DNA of 64,000 bases from contig OY992836.1 in NCBI GenBank assembly GCA_963921425.1, positions 10,571,304 through 10,635,303 on the forward strand, written 5' to 3'. A program made the translations under genes and the position numbers. Under the pieces are notes generated by a model. The model did not search any database and was not told the DNA's origin. It worked only from the letters and a program-made list of their open reading frames with translations. Each line of letters opens with the position of its first letter. Position 1 is the first letter of the stretch. This DNA comes from Dryas octopetala. Lineage: Eukaryota > Streptophyta > Magnoliopsida > Rosales > Rosaceae. Of this stretch, positions 33,853 through 44,453 are shown one piece after another.

Positions 33853-35968
33853 TGTTGAGCTTAATTTATATACATATTTTATCCTTAAAACCATATATTT
33901 TTGTCTATGTCTTTGAGCATTTTTAGTGTTTTAAATTCTTATTTTTATTATTTAATTAATTAGTGGGTTTTATTAGTTTTTGTCTAAATTCCTAGAATTG
34001 AATAAGTTTTATTTAACTGTTTATTAAATTTTATTTTTGTTAATTAGTTTATTTTAATTTTGTAGGCTTAATTAAAGAAAATGAAAACAAAAGCTCAAAA
34101 CAAATAAAGGAAGAAGAACAAGCCCAGCCCAAGTGGAGAGACTGAAGCCCAAAAGAGGAAGCAGCTGGCCCGGCCCAATTCAAATGGAAGCTGAAGAGTC
34201 ACAACCACACTTTCGCCCAAATCAAATGGTTTGATTAATATTGGCTCCAGCCAATACCACGACGACACGTGGCGAAGCTGGAATCAACCCGGATGCCTCT
34301 CTTTTCTTCCGCCCAGCAGCACGCTCATTTTGGTTTGATATTGCACGCCTCCGGCCCCATGCCAGCCACAAGCCAAGCTACTAGCTGGCCAAGCCTTCAA
34401 GCCGCCTCCTTCTGTTGTGTGTGTCTCTCTTTTTTCCAAGCTCCAAGCCAAGCCAAGCCACTGCACCCTCTTTCACGCCCAACAGAATTGCTTGATTAAT
34501 CAAGCCTCCATCCTTTCTTGCGTCAACACGTGGCAGTTCCAACAGCCCAGCTGCTTCTCTTTTCTTCCGCCTCTTCATTAAACTTGCTCTCCTCCACTCA
34601 TGTATCGCCATGTGGCAATTGTGATAGCTGCCTAAAGGCTGGTTCCAGCCTTTTCCGCCTGATTAATCTTCTCTCACAAATATCCTCTCTCAGCCAATCA
34701 GCATGCGACATGTGGTAGAAATTCCAGATATTCCAGATATTCCCAGCCTTGCACCAACTTTGGGCTGATTTTTCCTCATCACTAGCCCTAGTATTTGCTT
34801 ATATAAGGAAGCATTCAGCCCCTTTACCACATCTTTTACTCTAGAATTTAAATTTATGCCTTTTTCTAGTATTCCTCCTAGAATTTCTCTCTCAAGCCAT
34901 TTGGCTATGATGTTTGAGAGAGAATATGAATGTAATGTTCTTGCATTTTAATTAATAAAATTTTAATATTATGTCTTTCTTTTTTCTTCTCCTAATCCTT
35001 TATTTGCTTTATGTCTTTTATTTTATGTAGTTCTTTATTTTATGGTTAACTTTAATATTATGTCTCTATTCTCTCTTCTCCTAATCCTTTATTTACTTTA
35101 TGCATTTTATTTTATGTAGTTCTTTACTTTATTGTTAGTAGTGTTATTCATTTTATTGTTCTTTAAATTACATGCTTATTTATTTCTTTCTTTAATTTTA
35201 TTTAAGATATAAACTCATGGGTGGTCACTAAACCCCCTTACCAAGGTAAGGGGGAAGCACCACCATGAACATTATTAAGTGAGGTCTTTATGTTAACTTT
35301 TCCTTTGTTTAAGATCTTACAAGCTTTAGATTTTGATATTAAAATGAGAAAGAGATCCTCTTTCACCCATAATGTCATATATTATGGGTAGTTAGATCCT
35401 ATTTCCATATTTTAGCTTTATGGTTAATCTTTTAAAACACAAACCTTTTTGAACTCTAGTTGTTCCTTAATTTTGGTTCACTTTTGTTTTAAGTTTGTAC
35501 TTGCTAAGCAAAATCAAGATCTACCATATAAATCTTCAAGTTTTGTGCTTAATTAATATTTATCTTTGTAAGAGGGCATCAAGTGACTCTTGGGTGCCCT
35601 CCTTTTTGGGAAAATTACTAAAAATCTGATTTAATATATTCATAAGTGGTGTGGAACCCTAACCTTGGTTCTTATACCATTATTTAGCTTCTAAAATCAA
35701 AAAGTTGTTATTTTCATTTCTAGTTTTAATATTTCAATTCTTGCATCTTTATTTACTTTATTCTCTTTTCATCTACTTTATTTGCTTTTTAATTTAGTTG
35801 CATTTTATTTTAAGTTGCCTCACAAACCAACAACATTTCCAAACTAGGTTATTTTTAAATTAACTTAAGTTTAAGCTTAGTGTATTGTTTTTTATCACTC
35901 CTTGAGGTTCGACCTCGTTAATATACTACTAGACTCGTATATTTGCAGGTAAATATAATTTTACAACA
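33853..35968 (+). mobile_element. Solo LTR of a long-LTR retrotransposon (copy 1)
   Basis: 2116 bp starting TGTTGAGCTTAATTT and ending AATTTTACAACA (TG…CA). It is flanked by the exact 5-bp duplication CCAGG (33848-33852, 35969-35973). A promoter-like GCTTATATAAGGAAGC lies near 34797, followed by AATTAATAAAATTTTAATATT near 34950 as possible poly(A) signals. Near the end is GAGGTTCGACCTCG. No internal coding region, primer site or second LTR, so it is a product of LTR-LTR recombination. A related copy lies at 44454-46464. Long LTRs suggest Ty3/gypsy, not proven. Open frames inside are not genes. Confidence 0.88.
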
Positions 35969-35973
35969 CCAGG

Positions 35974-36640
35974 TTCGACCCTGACTTTTGGGAGGCCTGG
36001 GGTGAACATTTGGAATGGATCTTTTTGAATATAATTTTAGTTTTACAAAAGAAAAAATTATATAATTTTGTAGACCGATTTTCATTTTATATAAAACAAT
36101 ATCATAGTTTGTACAACCTTGAATAAAAATCAATTAAAGTTGTAGGGTCTTTGCCTTTTTTGACATACAAGTTTTGAACAAAAAGTAATAAAAGTTTAGG
36201 GGCTTTTGGACTTGTCAAACAACATACCTCATCAATCATCTCTAAATGCTTTACCAATGGGCCTTTTTAATGAGTTGGGCTTTTATTAATGTTGGCTTTT
36301 TATTTTCTGTATGTAGCAGTACAAGAGTTTCATCTAAAAAAAATTTCTTTGTTGCAGCATTATATTTTGGTTCAAGTACATTTGCATCCACCAACTATAG
36401 GGTCCATTTCAAGTTGGTCCACAAATTATAAAACATTTCAAATTTTTCCATTAACTATATGGTTCATTTCAAGTTGATTCACGAACTATAAAACATTTCA
36501 AATTTCCCCATTAACTAACAAAAAAACATACAAAATGGTAGACAAAAGCGTGTTGACAAAAAAGCGGGACCAAACCGGATTATTTATATATTTTATTATA
36601 TAAAACTTATATATATTGAATAAAAAAAAGTGTAAGGTGT
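35974..36640. other. Intergenic, no gene recognised
   Basis: Begins with TTCGACCCTGACTTTTGGGAGGCCTGGGGTG, resembling the sequence at 49242 (GGCCGGCCTTGACTTTTGGA). A tandem repeat (AACTATA(G/T)GGT(C/T)CATTTCAAGTTG…AAACATTTCAAATTT) lies at about 36398-36515, period about 66 bp. Confidence 0.45.
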
Positions 36641-36651
36641 TTTTTGCACAT

Positions 36652-37211
36652 GCTGGGGTTCAAACCCATGACCTTGTGAGTAGAGTCAAAGTATGAATTC
36701 CCACTACACCACTTAATTAGTTGTGAAATTCAAGTACATGCAATATATTTATAGGCATACTGATACTTGAAATATAATAATTTATAAAATTAAACATATT
36801 TTGTATATCATTCTTTTTTTAAGATATTATTTTAGGTCTCTATTTAAATATTACCATTGCAAAAAGTCTAAAAATATTACTAGTTTATATTTTATATAAT
36901 TTATAGTTTCTATATTGTAAAAATATTACTAAAAGTTAAAAACTATAATTTATAGTTTATATACTAAAATTATTAGAGTATAGGGTTAATTTTTAAGATA
37001 TAAGGTTTCAGACTTTATGGTTTAGCCGTTTAGAGTATAAGGTTATGGTGTATAATACCAATTATAATTTTATAAATTATTATATTTTAAGTATCAGTAT
37101 GTCTGTAAATATATTGCATGTACTTAAATATCATAAGTGGCTAAGTGGTGTAGTAGGAATTCACACTTTCACCCTCCTCAAGTGGTCATGTGTTCGAACC
37201 CAACATGTGCT
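36652..37211. mobile_element. Foldback element with Pol III-like boxes in its arms
   Basis: Left arm (about 36652-36797) pairs with right arm (about 37060-37211): CACATGCTGGGGTTCAAACC against GGTTCGAAC…CATGTG, AATTCCCACTACACCACTTA against TAAGTGG…GTAGTAGGAATT, and GTACATGCAATATATTTA in both. The right arm contains TGGCTAAGTGGT and GTTCGAACCC, resembling tRNA A and B boxes. It could be two inverted tRNA-derived SINE copies or one foldback. No target duplication seen. Confidence 0.6.
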
Positions 37212-38174
37212 CAGGGCCGGCCCTGAGTTAAAACCCTAAACCCCAAAACTTTTGAAGCCTATTTCGAGATCATTCGGCTCTAAGGAGTTAGATGAGAGAA
37301 GACAATCACAATCTCGCGTAATAAAATGCGAGTATCCATAACATAAAGATGCCAAGAAATAAGATAACAATGTATATCAAAAACACATGTGGTTATATTT
37401 TCATATATTATGAACTCTTGAACGTTCGATTATGGCTGTTAGAAATTCTTTTATAATCTAAAATGCTTTAGAATCCAACTATGATATATTTTTTCTTACT
37501 CTTTCACGTGAAGAATCATAACATTGTGAAACCCATGACGTCTTTTTGCATAATATTTCCCACTGTCTCTGAGGGTGTCCTGGTGGTGCGACCACATGGA
37601 GCCCCCAATCCAAAAAAGACCCCATATTTTGGGCAAAACTTTATAAATTTTCAACTTTGAAATATACTCTGTTATAAGGCTCAAGATAAGTAATTTTGTG
37701 TACCTAAATCGATGCTTGATACCACCAAGGTCGGCTATGAGATTTTAAGGGCATGAGGCAAATCATAAAAATGGGTCCATTAATTCCTTATATACATTAC
37801 TTGGCCTAACATATATGACGAGTCTACAAAATTTGAACACCCTCAGCATTTGGGACCCTGAGGCGTTCGCCTCCTTCCCCTACCTCAAGGCCGGCCTTGA
37901 TACCTCCCTCAGTAAGTTAATAACAAGAAATAAAAGACGAAGCTAAGTTGCTCAGCAAATTTGTGCTCATATACTAGTAAACAGAAATGACATGCTTTAT
38001 GACTAACTTACAAGATTCTGATACATGAAGACAATCATATATGTGTCTTACAGAAAACACAAATTGATGAGTAATGGTTTCTTCTTAAACAATGAAATAG
38101 TCTGAATTTATAAATCGACTTGCATAAAAAAAAAAAATATTACAGATTGATCATGATCAGATTGCACACAGAGC
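37212..38174. other. Intergenic repeats and 3' flank of the intact LecRK
   Basis: GGCCGGCC palindromes occur at 37215-37222 and 37889-37896. 37244-37365 is a dispersed repeat (see 33725), and 37720-37880 resembles part of 25390-25930. 37960-38174 is the 3' flank of the LecRK and matches the 3' flank of the kinase-only copy at 26039. No gene. Confidence 0.45.
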
Positions 38175-40121
38175 TCAACGACCCTCTTGAAGGCTTGTAG
38201 TACTTAAAGGTTCCCCGGAGCTGACTGATAGTGGTGTAGGCACATGATACACTGGAACAGGCATGTTTGTTGAAATATTTGGCAATGCTGCTTCAAAGTT
38301 AAGAACTTGAATTGCTTGCCTTATTGAGGGCCTCAAACTTCTATCAGGATGAGCACACCACAGTCCTACAATCATCAAACACTCTACTTGTTTCTCATCA
38401 TACTCCACATGCAGCCTCTTATCCACAGCCAAAACCAGATTCCCTTGTCCATAAAGGTCCCAAACCCATTTTACAAGTCCCTTTTCGGTATCCTCTCTTA
38501 GAGGATCCCTTGTCTTTTTTCCAGTAGCAATTTCTAAAGCAACCACCCCAAAGCTATAAACATCTGACTCTTTACTAGCCCTGCCTGTGCTTATATACTC
38601 TGGAGCCATGTAACCAAGTGTTCCTACCAATCCAGTTGTTTGGGGACCAAGCTCATGATCTATTAGCCTTGCTAACCCAAAGTCACCAAGCTTGACATTA
38701 AAACTAGAATCTAGCATGATATTGCTTGATTTAATGTCCCTGTGAACCACACATTGCTCCCACTCTTCATGAAGATAAAGCAATGCAGAGGCCAACCCCA
38801 TTGATATCTTGTACCTCACACCCCAATTTAGTAAAGCTGACCTCTTCCCAAAGAGATGAGAATCAAGACTACCATTTGGCATGAACTCATAGACAAGTAG
38901 GAATTGACCTCCATCATGGCACCATCCTATAAGTTGCACCAGATTTCGGTGTCTCAAGCTGCTAATCACCTTCACCTCTGTTATGTACTCCTTTCTTCCC
39001 TGCCTCGACCCACTTGAAATTTTCTTCACCGCGACTGCTATGTCTAACTCAATTAAGTAGCCCCGGTAAACAGCCCCAAACCCTCCTTCACCCAACTTTC
39101 TCTCATTGGAGAAATTGTTGGTGGCTGTAACAAGATCTTTGTAAGAGAACCTTCTTGGTCCTGCTCCTCTCTCAAGGTCTTCATTCATTAATGTTAAATT
39201 TTCTGCCTCTGGTGTTTCCCTCTTCTTGTGTTTCCTCCTCCACAACACCACAATTAATGCTATAAACACCACAGCTAGTATCAGAGCACCCCCTGAAACT
39301 GTTAAACCCACAACTAACCCTTTCTTCTTTCCATTCTTTGCGGTTTCTTCTCTTTCCAAAGTTGAATTGAATTCCCATGATAAGAGCGCATGTCGCTCCC
39401 CATTGATACCAGTAGCAGCTGAAAATCCAATTGTGACCCACTCAGGCAGAATATGCATCAAGTCAATCTTGTAATAAAGACTAGTGTTCTCTTTAGGATT
39501 CGAGGTATTTTGGTAGCTCCAATGGACACTTAGATTTTTAGTTGTGGCATTATAGTCAATCCAAACATCAGCAGTGTCTCCACTGTGGAAGCTTGCATTC
39601 CAAGCGGTGTTCACAGAAGAAGAAATTGAGTTGTTGTTGATCCCCACATGCCCGTATCCAGGATCCCATTCAGGGTTCGGGTAGGAGTCAAACTCAACTG
39701 AAACAATCTGATTCCCGGAGAAGAAACTGGTTGTGGTGTTGAATAGGCCTAGAAATCCACCAGCTGAGTTTGGTGGGATTTGAAATCCAACAGGAGCAAG
39801 AAAGAATGCAAGTCCATTGCCATAAGAAGCAATACCTTGTGTGTCAATGAAGAATGAAAAATGAGTTGTGAAGTCAGTGAGCTTCCCAGTATCAGAGTCC
39901 CAGATTGGCACTCTCTCCGCATAGGTGGCCCAGCCAACTCGGCATACATAATTGACTTTGTTGAGTTCAATTTGTCCAACAGAAGGTACTGCATCTCCCT
40001 GGTAGAGTATGTTGGCTGCATTCGAATCAAAGCGGGGTATACGGAATGAAATTGATTGAGCTGAAGGAATAACAAAAAGGAAAAAGAGTAGAGATGGTAA
40101 GTTCTTGAAAAAGTTGGCCAT
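38175..40121 (-). CDS. L-type lectin-domain receptor kinase (class IX-like), intact
   Basis: 648 residues, one exon, the usual LecRK length. Signal peptide about 1-23 (MANFFKNLPSLLFFLFVIPS). Legume lectin domain about 24-255, with VEFDSYPNPEWDP and HVGINNNS supplying metal-binding positions. Membrane helix about 269-294, followed by WRRKHKKR. Kinase about 338-610: GEGGFGAVY, VAVK (K366), HRDIKSSN (D462, K464), DFG (480-482), APE. By family it is a plasma-membrane Ser/Thr kinase that senses extracellular ligands, often in defence. The lectin loop reads YGNGLAFF, with Asn102 where sugar-binding legume lectins have Asp, so classical sugar binding may be lost. The ATG follows a CT-rich leader conserved in the neighbouring relics. 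Confidence 0.93.
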   Translation of the reverse strand: MANFFKNLPSLLFFLFVIPSAQSISFRIPRFDSNAANILYQGDAVPSVGQIELNKVNYVCRVGWATYAERVPIWDSDTGKLTDFTTHFSFFIDTQGIASYGNGLAFFLAPVGFQIPPNSAGGFLGLFNTTTSFFSGNQIVSVEFDSYPNPEWDPGYGHVGINNNSISSSVNTAWNASFHSGDTADVWIDYNATTKNLSVHWSYQNTSNPKENTSLYYKIDLMHILPEWVTIGFSAATGINGERHALLSWEFNSTLEREETAKNGKKKGLVVGLTVSGGALILAVVFIALIVVLWRRKHKKRETPEAENLTLMNEDLERGAGPRRFSYKDLVTATNNFSNERKLGEGGFGAVYRGYLIELDIAVAVKKISSGSRQGRKEYITEVKVISSLRHRNLVQLIGWCHDGGQFLLVYEFMPNGSLDSHLFGKRSALLNWGVRYKISMGLASALLYLHEEWEQCVVHRDIKSSNIMLDSSFNVKLGDFGLARLIDHELGPQTTGLVGTLGYMAPEYISTGRASKESDVYSFGVVALEIATGKKTRDPLREDTEKGLVKWVWDLYGQGNLVLAVDKRLHVEYDEKQVECLMIVGLWCAHPDRSLRPSIRQAIQVLNFEAALPNISTNMPVPVYHVPTPLSVSSGEPLSTTSLQEGR

Positions 40122-40329
40122 GGCTTGGAGAGTAGAAAAACAACAGAGACACAGACACAGACAGAGAGACAGAGCAGTTAATTGGAGACCAACTTCTAGG
40201 AAACATACAATGCGACTTTGTGAGCCAACAATTACTTAGTAATTTGACGATGATCAATCTGAAAAGGAGTTTTATCCTTCAAAAAAAAAAAAAAAAGAGA
40301 GAGAGACTTGGCAGCGCCTTAAGTGTCAA

Positions 40330-40835
40330 CGATAGATATGAAATATATATAAAATTTTGAATTGTAAGTAGTCCTTATTACCTGAATGATTAAATATGTG
40401 TTTCTTCCATATGACGTTTCATATGTATGTATGGTCCAAAGTACTACAGTACGACAACCTTCATACACTGAAAGTATGCGATCGAGGATGAGCATGTCCT
40501 CAAGGTTCAACTTAATTTAATGGCTTGGTAGTTAAGATAGGTTGTCATTCGTGACTTGACAAAGCAATGATGGTTATTAAATAATATCATTGGCATGTAA
40601 AGCAATGCTTAAGCAGATTAATTATCTGTGTTATGGAGTTGACCATCAATAGGAGGCATTTCAAAATAAGCCGCGCAATTGTTGGCTAAAATAACGGTAT
40701 TATTATTTTCTTCTTCAACCAAAAACATTTGATGAAATGTTCACACTGATATATAATATTAGATATCAATGATAATATATATGATATGCTGCATATATTG
40801 TAATATGGGATTGTGATCAACCTGTGCACTTTGTT
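40330..40835. repeat. LecRK upstream region, duplicated at about 46980-47515
   Basis: Same orientation in both copies: GTTTCATAT…TATATGGTC, GTCATACACTG-like, AAGCAGATTAATTAT, GACC(A/T)TC(A/C)ATAGGAGGCAT and GCCGCGCAATTGTTGGCTAA. This marks a tandem segmental duplication that included a LecRK; the second copy is now split by transposons. Confidence 0.7.
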
Positions 40836-40852
40836 AAGATTTCAAATATTTG

Positions 40853-40954
40853 GTGGCAATGGAGGGAATTATAGCTCAAGTGGTAGAACACTTATCCCAT
40901 ATTCGATCACAGCGCGCAAGAATTCAACTATTACCCCAAATAAAAACAAAAAGT
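40853..40954 (+). mobile_element. SINE-like tRNA-derived insertion (102 bp)
   Basis: An A box-like TAGCTCAAGTGGTAGAACAC is followed by a degraded B box region (CGCAAGAATTCAACT) and an A-rich tail (AAATAAAAACAAAAA). Flanks TTTCAAATATTTG (40840-40852) and TTTCAAATAGTTG (40955-40967) match at 12 of 13, a probable target duplication. Confidence 0.6.
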
Positions 40955-40967
40955 TTTCAAATAGTTG

Positions 40968-42118
40968 TATGTGAAAATGAAAATTTTTATCAGTTAGCAG
41001 CCAGCATGCAGCACTTGACAAGAAAGACAATCATACTCACACAGCTCTTGTGCACAGCAAAACATAAATGGTACACATGTTAGACAACCTCTTACCTAAA
41101 AGTTTAAGCTATTTCTATGTATATCAAGCGCCTTGCAAGCGGTATAACATCAATTTGCACAAGCAAAAAGTTATCATTTGTTGTACCAAGATGTCTTTAA
41201 TTAAAACCATGTTAGATGACAATTTAAATGCACTTATTCGAAAAATCATTCTTTAAAGACAAATCAGAGTGGCCAGTTAAGCATATATAATGTTATACAA
41301 CTACCTATGTTATTTCCCTGAGACCTTATTATGTATAATTATACCAACCGAATTGCTTCCCTTCCATTTTATTTTTATTCACATAACATGCTAAACAACT
41401 TAATTCATACATAATGCATAATCATTTCTTCTGTTAGTTATCATTACTGTTATAGATCATTGACAAGTTTTTAATTGCGATTTTAATACTTTTTATTTTA
41501 ATCTCTTTTGACATTGCAAGTAGCCAAGCAATTAATTAACAGGAATGTAATAATCAATTAGAAAACAATTAACTGGATCAATAGTTGCACAAGTTCATTT
41601 CTCAAACATCACCAGAATGAAGTTGACTTGTTAAGACTGGACCAAGACCAAGCCATAAGCCTCTAGCTCATCCAATTGATGAATGGTGATCATTTTAACA
41701 AGGGACTCATTGACTCTGCCTTGTACAAGTCAGATTCGGACACAGTCATAGATTAAGGACACCGCTGAATGAACTTCTTAAGCATGAAGTATATTCCTAT
41801 ATGATTAACCTATAGCTGTCTCACAATAACATAAAAATAGATCATAGTCCTATGCAATGTAAAGGGTTCCTTTTAGAAAATTGAAAATCCTTGCAGAAAA
41901 TTGGAGAATTATGATCAAATAAATAGACAAAAACAGTGTTTCCGACAAACACTGAAATGGTTATGATTAATTAAAATGATTAAATGGTTTCCTATATTGG
42001 TCTCCTTTTTTTTTTTGGCAGGGATGATCTTGTTAGGTAGTTCAACCACAAAGTAATCTTATATTGTTAGTCTGGACCATACGTTTAGCTAAGAGTTAAC
42101 TTAATCAATAATTTAGAT
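40968..42118. other. Intergenic, no gene recognised
   Basis: AT-rich host sequence between the intact LecRK and the next relic. No repeat with clear borders. Confidence 0.4.
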
Positions 42119-42500
42119 TTAGAGTCTGGAAGTGTTCAATGTATTATATGCGGAATGTTCAATGTCTCCATCAGGAGTACTGCATCTCCTTGATAGATCG
42201 AGTATGTTGGCTGCCTTAGGATGAAAGTGTGGTATTTGGAAATAAATTGAATGAGAAGAAGAAGAAACAAAAGGAAAAAAGAGCGTGATTGGTAGAGATA
42301 GTAGGTTCTTGGAAGTGGTGGCCAATTGGCCATGGCTTGGAGAAGAGATAGAGTACGTGAGACAAGTTGGTGATTAATTAACTGCTTGGAAACTTACATT
42401 ATGACTTTGTCACGAGACAACAATTGCTTATTAATTTCATAAAGAACAAGTTTACTTTTTGTGCCACTAGTTTTAATTTACACATTGATTAGGTCGCTGA
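42119..42500 (-). pseudogene. LecRK relic: upstream region, signal peptide and first lectin residues
   Basis: The ATG at 42325 opens MATTSKNLLSLPITLFF, then SIYFQIPHF and AANIL, parallel to the start of the gene at 38175. The frame breaks just after; QGDAV continues in another frame, then homology stops near 42160. The upstream 170 bases (TTGGTGATTAATTAACTGC, GACAACAATTGCTTA) match the conserved LecRK leader. Together with 46980-47515 it is the remnant of a full duplicated gene unit. Confidence 0.75.
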
Positions 42501-42779
42501 AAAGCAATTGTATCCCTGAAAAATATAGAAAAAGACTTTTAAGGGCTGTCCGTTTAGTTTGAGGATTTAGAGCTTAGGAATAGGTATGAGATTCTATTTT
42601 CATGTTTGGTAAGTACATTTGTGAAAATGTGTTATCTTTTACATAATTACATGGGCATAGACACCCATGAAGGGAGAATTTGAAACTCTTGGGTTTGCTA
42701 TTCTTATCACATGGAAAAACATTTATTGCGAGTGCTTATTACCTAAATAAGTAAATTAGCAAAAAGCTACAAAAAATAT

Positions 42780-44003
42780 GAGTGCAAATTTGCTTACCAC
42801 CTCTAAAAGCGGTGAGCATCACCACTTTATTTACAGGAAGACATGTGTTCTCTAAACTAACTCTAGTTAACAATTTTAAATTAATACATTCTGATATAAT
42901 AATGAAGTGAGAGAAAATCACTTTTTTCCAAAACTTACTTGCCTTTTTCAATTTTCATGCTCTCCCTCCCTTTTATTTTATTTTCCTGATTTTGCTTCTT
43001 GTTTTTTTGTTTTTCTCTTTTATTCATGTATGCACTTTTTTTTTTTTTTACACTACACTCTTCGTCACATTACCCTATTAGACCATTTTTTATTTATTCA
43101 CCCTGCACTATCTTTTATCACACATTTGAAAGAAATTTCCAGAACTTTTTATACTCATTATTCCAATTGAAGACCTCTTTTGAGCATGTAATAATTGAAG
43201 ACCTCATTTTTAATCTAAAGCAATCGAAGACCTCATTTTTATACTTGCATGTTATTCCAAAATTTATTTTAAGCTAATTGTTCATTCAAAATTATAACAC
43301 AATAAATTATTTTAGTCTGCTTTAAATTCTTAATTTTGAGTGAAAAAATTACATGAGGTCTCCATAGGCTTCTTACATGAAGCCCAATATATCATAATTT
43401 TACAAAATCCATAATACTACCGACCCAAAAACATTGTTATTGCAATGCAACACAACTATGCTAAAGTTAACATATCGAAAATTATGTGTAAAAAACATTT
43501 ACAACTCTTATCTTCAAACACTGCATCAAATTGAGCCTGAAAAATTTAACTGACGAGATGATCCTTGAGTTGTTGGTTGAGTGCTTGTACTTGCCTATCA
43601 AATTTATGATCACATATTTATTGATCAGTTAATCAAATTAATTAATTTTGGCCAAAAAAAATAAATCAAATTAATTAATATTTGAAATAAACTAGTAGGG
43701 AATAAGGTAGACGACCAAACTTGTTTTTCCTGAAGAAGATGAAAGTTGAAAAGACATAGGGTTTCAAACAAGAAAAAAAAGATTTACAAAAAAAAAAAGG
43801 AAAATAAAATAAAGGAGAGAGACCGTGAGAATTAAAAAAGGCAAGTAAGTTTTGAAAGAAAGAAATTTTCTCTCACCTCATTATTATATCAGAATTTATT
43901 CATTCAAAATTGTTAACTAGAGTTAATTTAGAGGACACATGTCACCCTATAAATAAAGTGATGATGCTCACCACTTTTAGAGGTAGTGAGCAAATTTGCA
44001 CTC
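42780..44003. mobile_element. Long-armed Mutator-like foldback element with 9-bp target duplication
   Basis: 1224 bp. Ends GAGTGCAAATTTGCTTACC and the complement of GAGTGCAAATTTGCTCACT. Arms of about 170-190 bp share CACTTTATTTA, GTTAACAATTTT-like and TGATATAATAATGA(A/G)GTGAGAG. Flanked by exact AAAAAATAT (42771-42779, 44004-44012). The interior is pyrimidine-rich with a repeated ATTGAAGACCTCATTTTT-like unit near 43165-43245; no coding capacity. Confidence 0.85.
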
Positions 44004-44012
44004 AAAAAATAT

Positions 44013-44448
44013 ATTGTAAGTTTCATTCATAAATTCATGTAAAAGATCTATTTATTTTTTTTTTTTTTGCCAAGGAAAAGATCTATTTATTTTTAAGCCA
44101 CAATGAATGGCTTAAAACTAAACTTTTTTTTTTTTTTTTTCTGAGACCATATGTAACCATCGCAAAGTTACACTTAATTTTGTTATGATGTTATATGTAA
44201 AGAGTTACGTACACTTTATTTTGTTATGATGCAGTATGTAATTCTTGTAAAATTACATTTTATAATTTCGTAGAATTATATTTTTTTTAAATGATGTAAT
44301 ATTGTTTTCAGGTTTAGCATTTAGAGTTTAGGTTTTATGACTTTATATTTAGGGTTTTAGGGCTTTAACCCTAAATTCTAAAGACTATATATACCAAAAA
44401 CCCTAAACTCTCAACAAAATTCAAACAAAATTAAACTAAAACTTGGGT
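44013..44448. other. Intergenic with T-rich tracts
   Basis: Contains a direct repeat AAAGATCTATTTATTTTT (about 44044 and 44081) around a T tract, another T tract near 44125, and CCCTAAA / TTTAGGG words near 44340-44410. No gene. Confidence 0.4.
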
Positions 44449-44453
44449 ATGCT

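Noticed and set aside
34269-34718. Several 60-76-codon frames
   Set aside because: All within a solo LTR and on both strands; a GC-rich patch only.
40853-40930. Functional tRNA gene
   Set aside because: A box present, but no foldable cloverleaf or acceptor stem; fits a SINE.
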